NCBI RefSeq assembly: GCF_001625215.2 | Contig: NC_030381.2 | Location: forward strand, 49,995,214 to 50,059,213 | DNA: 64,000 bases | Source: Daucus carota subsp. sativus | Lineage: Eukaryota; Streptophyta; Magnoliopsida; Apiales; Apiaceae | Reading direction: 5' to 3' | Shown here: one piece after another, positions 60,020-64,000 of the stretch | Layout of the letters: each line of letters begins with the position of its first letter | How positions within the stretch are numbered: the stretch's first letter is position 1 | Program-made: the position numbers and the translations under genes | Notes under the pieces: model-generated | Seen by the model: the letters and a program-made list of their open reading frames with translations, nothing else | Told to the model about the DNA's origin: nothing | The model's database searches: none

Positions 60020-62490
60020 TTTTTCTTTATTATAAGCTAAACATAGGTGATTAGTCATAGTTGTATCATTAGCTAAACATAACTCAGTTGTGATAATATC
60101 AACTCAGACATATCAAAGTATATTCCAGTATTATCGTTTAGGAAAAGGTTTAGATGTACACAACTATTCTAGATGTTTTAATTAAATCTGATATATGTCG
60201 AGTTTTATTCAATTTCATAGAAGTAATACCCGATTTGAAGTCTGAGTTCTATTCAATTTCAGAGCTGTAATACCCCATAAAACCGATCGAAATGAGCAGT
60301 TATCCTGATACTTCTTACAATTAAAATGCATATATATATTTCTCCAGACTCAAAAATATGGGGAAATAAGATCCAGAAAAACAAGATACGAAAGGGTGAA
60401 ATGTCCCGTTTAAAAGTAAGGCAATTTGTTTATGGGCGGTTCCTGCATACTTACAATAATATATATGTCACGTGCGGGAGCTGAGTTGGACATATGTTAC
60501 TATCATTCGTGTATTCGCGTGTTCTGAACTACAGCCTTTTGTTATGTATAATATTTTTATGTTTACTTGACTTAAAAGAAAATTGAGGTTGGTTAAAACA
60601 AATGTTACAAAAGGAAGGGATCAAAACAGGCTCAAGTGGATTAGTCAAGACAGATTCCAAAAATGGAAGCATGCATCCATAAGCAAGTGAGAAAGTTGTT
60701 GCTTGATTAAGATTTAACAATATTATTGTTAATGAATTATTGACTCTAGCGGTCCCACACTCCCAATGGTTAGTTTCACCTAGAACATTGACCTCAATTT
60801 CAGGCAAACAACCTCAGTCCTGCCACTAAAGTTGTAAAGTTTAATACTCCTACTATTGCTTGAAGTAAATACTTACTCTAATTCGTCTAAGAATCTAATT
60901 ATTTAGTGGGTAGTTGGAAAATCTAATCTATTGTTTAGTGGGTTAACGGACCTTTAATTTTGTGTTAAACAAATATCAACATTATTCGATATTAAAGTAG
61001 CATAAATTAAGGTCCAACAACTGTACTAGATTATATTCCACCTTGAAATCAACATAATTATTTAATTCAATTCTATTATTTTATAGTTGCTCCTTCAATT
61101 TAGTTCACTTTCTGTTTTTTTTATTCAAACAATTTATATGTAACTATTAACTAATGAGTAAAACTGAAGTGCGAGTAGCCTATCTTGCACCTTAATATAA
61201 TAATATAAAATTAGATCCAGTTCCTATTCTAATTACACTATTTTAATCGAAGGTAGAAGTGAGGAAGGTTGGAAGTACGAGATTTCACAGTCTCCTAGGA
61301 ATGTTGTTATGCTGCAACTTGACCATCTTTTATATTCACAATAATAATTATATATCCCATATAATTTCAAAAAATATAATTATTATATGCATTCAAATAA
61401 ATTTAAGAAAACCGACATATGCACTTTAACAACGTACGAATAAAATAGATATCGATAATATCTCCTTTGCTTCTTTGGAGATGTCGAAGATTTAAATTTA
61501 GTCAAAAACAAGTGAGATGATTTGAGATATATATTATATTAAATTTATGAATTTTAATAGATTGTATATATGATTTTAGTTTTATACGGTATCTAAAAAA
61601 ATGTCATAAAATCTTTAATATTTGAGAACAACAATTTAAAATCCAGTAGATTGTGGTAAGATTTCAAAAAAAAAGTAAAATATCCCAAACAATGTCATAA
61701 AGATATTTGAACGTTATAAAATTTAATGAATTTTATATAATTTCAAATGAATATCATTAATGTTTAAATATAATTCAAAATCCTGATCGAACATTATCGA
61801 ATTTTGTAGTATAATATAAAATTCTAATTAAATAATTCATTTCAACAAAGTTTTTAAAATATCAGTTGAATAAATCTGAATTTCATAAATAAAAAAAATC
61901 TTCTAAAATTTTTAATTGAATAAACTCCTTTAAATCACTCTTTGACTTTTTACACGTAATTTTCGATATAAAAAATATATCGTTTACATATTATTTTTCA
62001 AAATTTATTTTGTGAATAAAAATATAAATATTCAATTTTTATTCAAAAAATTATATATATATATATATAAATATATTCTATATACTTCAAATTATATAAA
62101 AAGACCGGAACAAGTGGAGTATAGTATAATTTATAGTAATTGAAAAACCAATCTATACACAAGCCTAGTCAAGATCCTGAGATTTGGATTGATATATATC
62201 ATCAATCTAACAAACATGATGTCCCAAATTCAAGAGCGTACCGACGTTGACAGGTGTGTGAAAACACACGTCTTTTCCATTAGTTTTCTCAAGATTTAGA
62301 AAACAAAAAAATAAACACAACCTCAAGAAACAGAATCACATAAATGCTTTTAACTCATACAGTTATTACAGTATTATACGCACAGGACATTGATAGTTGT
62401 CTCTCTCTTACACCTTTAACTTCACACACACACACTTAAAATATTTACAAAAAACACACACACAAAGCGGAGTTAAATTCGCACTATAAA
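60020..62490. other. Intergenic DNA with decayed MITEs, no gene supported
   Basis: 61535-61925 is a decayed relative of the 14740-15202 element (TGAATTTTAATAGATTG, GATTTTAGTTTTATACGG, AATTCAAAATCCTGATCGAA, ATTGAATAAACTCC). 61925-62120 is a decayed Stowaway-type hairpin (CTTTGACTTTTTACACGTAA ... AGACCGGAACAAGTGGAG). Frames such as 60529-60807 (minus) resemble no family. Confidence 0.45.
62420..62465. repeat. AC microsatellites
   Basis: Two CACACA runs (about 62423-62436 and 62452-62464) just upstream of the last gene's leader. Confidence 0.7.
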
Positions 62491-62509
62491 ACGTGGCAAC
62501 CTCTACTCA

Positions 62510-63544
62510 CTTTTGCTTCATCTTTTTGTACAACACACTTATATATTGTGTTTCTTGGAACCCCTTTTGTTCTTTTGCCGCCGGACACTGATTTCGATGC
62601 GCCGGAAGCTGGTCGGAGCTTGATTTCAGCTGCAAATTGAAGCCCTTTTTATATATATGAGGTTTGTGTATTATATACTCAAAGATCTTCATTTGTTTAT
62701 CTATTTGTGTGGTACTTAATAGTAGCTTGTGTTGTCCATTTGTTTTTTTTATTTTATTCTTTACTGTTTTTGATTTTTTTCAACTTGTACTATTTTATTA
62801 TGCTTAACCAAGATTTGGGGTTTATACTATTGATAAAGATCATATGCTCCCTTCGTTCAAGCATTGGTTATTTGGATTTTTTATTTATCAGTTTGTGGTT
62901 ATTGTTTAGATGTTTTGTTAGGTTTTCGATTTTGTAAGTGAAATGGGTGCAACTAAATTTGGGTTGTGATTTGTTTGCCACACTATTTTGATGTTGAAAT
63001 TATTAAGTAGATGTTCTGAGGATTGCACCTGAATTGCACTAGGCATGAGATGACTTCTTAAAATATTAGATTTTGGAGTCGGTGATTTTGGAAATTTGAT
63101 GGTGGTTCTGTTTTACTGTTATTAGTGGTGTGTTTTTATTGTATTTTTGTCTTCTTAAGTTGGTGTGGTAGGTTGCCTAACCAAGTTCAGTTCTTGGTAG
63201 TCCGATATTTCAGTGACATAATACTGCTATTACTGTTTGGTAATTAGGTAATGACATTGTGGGTAAAAATCGTCTCTTTGCAAGATTTTTTTATCTTCTA
63301 AACATATGTATCACATACAATTTATATTTGAATACTGTGTATTTGTTGGCAGCAGCTTATGAGAATATCTGAATTCATATTCGTCTATGAGGGTATTTAA
63401 ATCGTGGAGGTGGCTACTGAGAAAAAGACATGTATTGTTTGAAGGGGTTATATTCTCTTACCTATAGTACTAGATGTTTTGAACATTTGATGTGTACATT
63501 TTATTTGAAAACTAAAAATTTGTTACTATCTCATGGAACTGCAG
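62510..63544 (+). promoter_or_regulatory. Non-coding leader exon and leader intron of the last gene
   Basis: GC-richer sequence (TTGCCGCCGGACACTGATTT, GCGCCGGAAGCTGGTCGGAG) at 62575-62620 looks like a 5' untranslated exon ending near 62661 (TATGAG|GTTTGTG). The acceptor GGAACTGCAG ends at 63544, 18 bases before the ATG. The long T-rich stretch between fits a plant leader intron. The frames in it are not genes. Confidence 0.55.
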
Positions 63545-63562
63545 GTAACTTGCAACTTCAAG

Positions 63563-63646
63563 ATGAAACCCTTAATGGGATTTGTATGTACCGTGATGTT
63601 GTTCGTTGTCTATAAAACCACAAATTATCAGTATCTGCAGACTGAG
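63563..63646 (+). CDS. N-terminal exon of a probable type II membrane protein, gene runs past the window
   Basis: The exon reads MKPLMGFVCTVMLFVVYKTT then NYQYLQTE and stops at a donor-like GAG|GTTTGT in phase 0. Two Lys-Pro residues before a hydrophobic stretch of about 14 residues, then a polar YKTTNYQY segment, look like the short cytosolic tail and signal anchor of a Golgi type II protein. It vaguely recalls the start of DUF707-type or glycosyltransferase proteins, but I cannot name it from 28 residues. The next exon is not visible before the window ends. Confidence 0.6.
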
Positions 63647-64000
63647 GTTTGTTACAAACTTATGGCATCTATTTGGGTGATCACGTGGACCAACTTGGTT
63701 ATTTGAGTGTGTCTGTAATTGCATTGACATATTTAGGGATCATTCAAAGATTTTTTAGAAGCCAAAATTAACAGTTAATATATTTGAATTTCCATTATAC
63801 TTGTTACTTACTATAGTTACCGGGAACTGTAGTAATGTTTCTGTAAGCAATGCACCTGCATCTGGACAACATTGAAGCATGTCTGATTGTCTGACACATA
63901 ACCTAAAGTTTTTTTAAAATTACTTGTTCCTGTTGAGTTTCTTGTCACCTGCTGCTTAGAGCCCTATATATATATATTGATAAGGCCACATAAATCGTCC

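Overview
The window is nuclear DNA of a eudicot plant. It is AT-rich, the genes have many GT-AG introns (some over 3 kb), single LRR exons are 66-72 bp, and the spaces between genes are full of plant MITEs (CTCCCTCCGTCCC-type Stowaway elements), hAT, PIF/Harbinger and MULE-like elements, a CACTA element and a solo LTR. A tyrosine decarboxylase close to umbellifer and poppy enzymes suggests an asterid, perhaps Apiaceae. That placement is inference and I hold it weakly.

Layout. 1-5.2 kb: gene-poor, with a clean hAT-type MITE at 1594-2070. 5.97-8.46 kb (+): a two-exon gene for a 134-aa single-pass membrane protein of the At5g65660-like family. 8.87-9.26 kb: an F-box/LRR gene fragment. 11.63-12.41 kb (-): a 258-aa basic protein with an MGC acylation start. 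12.9-21.5 kb: a transposon graveyard with a solo LTR (13368-14289), PIF and Stowaway MITEs, nested insertions and tandem duplications. 21908-26386: a complete CACTA element with a GAA target duplication. 26.4-27.6 kb: an old tandem duplication. 29.58-29.95 kb (-): a broken PRA1-family copy. 30.71-32.22 kb (+): an intact intronless tyrosine/aromatic amino acid decarboxylase. 33.11-39.04 kb (+): a 16-exon STRUBBELIG-receptor-family (SRF3-like) LRR receptor kinase. 41.0-52.07 kb (+): a JMJ24-like WRC-RING-JmjC gene. 53.70-60.02 kb (+): a five-exon SANT-like/bromodomain gene. From 62.5 kb to the end (+): the 5' end of a gene coding for a probable type II membrane protein that leaves the window.

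The genes do not form a pathway; this is ordinary plant gene order. The most interesting points are: the JmjC domain of the JMJ24-like gene has lost all three metal-binding residues while its RING-type and WRC domains are kept; exons 1 and 2 of that gene do not join in frame by a normal splice; the SRF kinase has HQN and DCG in place of HRD and DFG and a shortened activation segment; the PRA1 copy carries three extra T bases, all in T runs; and several transposon insertions can be placed to the base from their target duplications, including three nested cases. I found no CRISPR array, tRNA or rRNA gene, and no convincing wholly new system.
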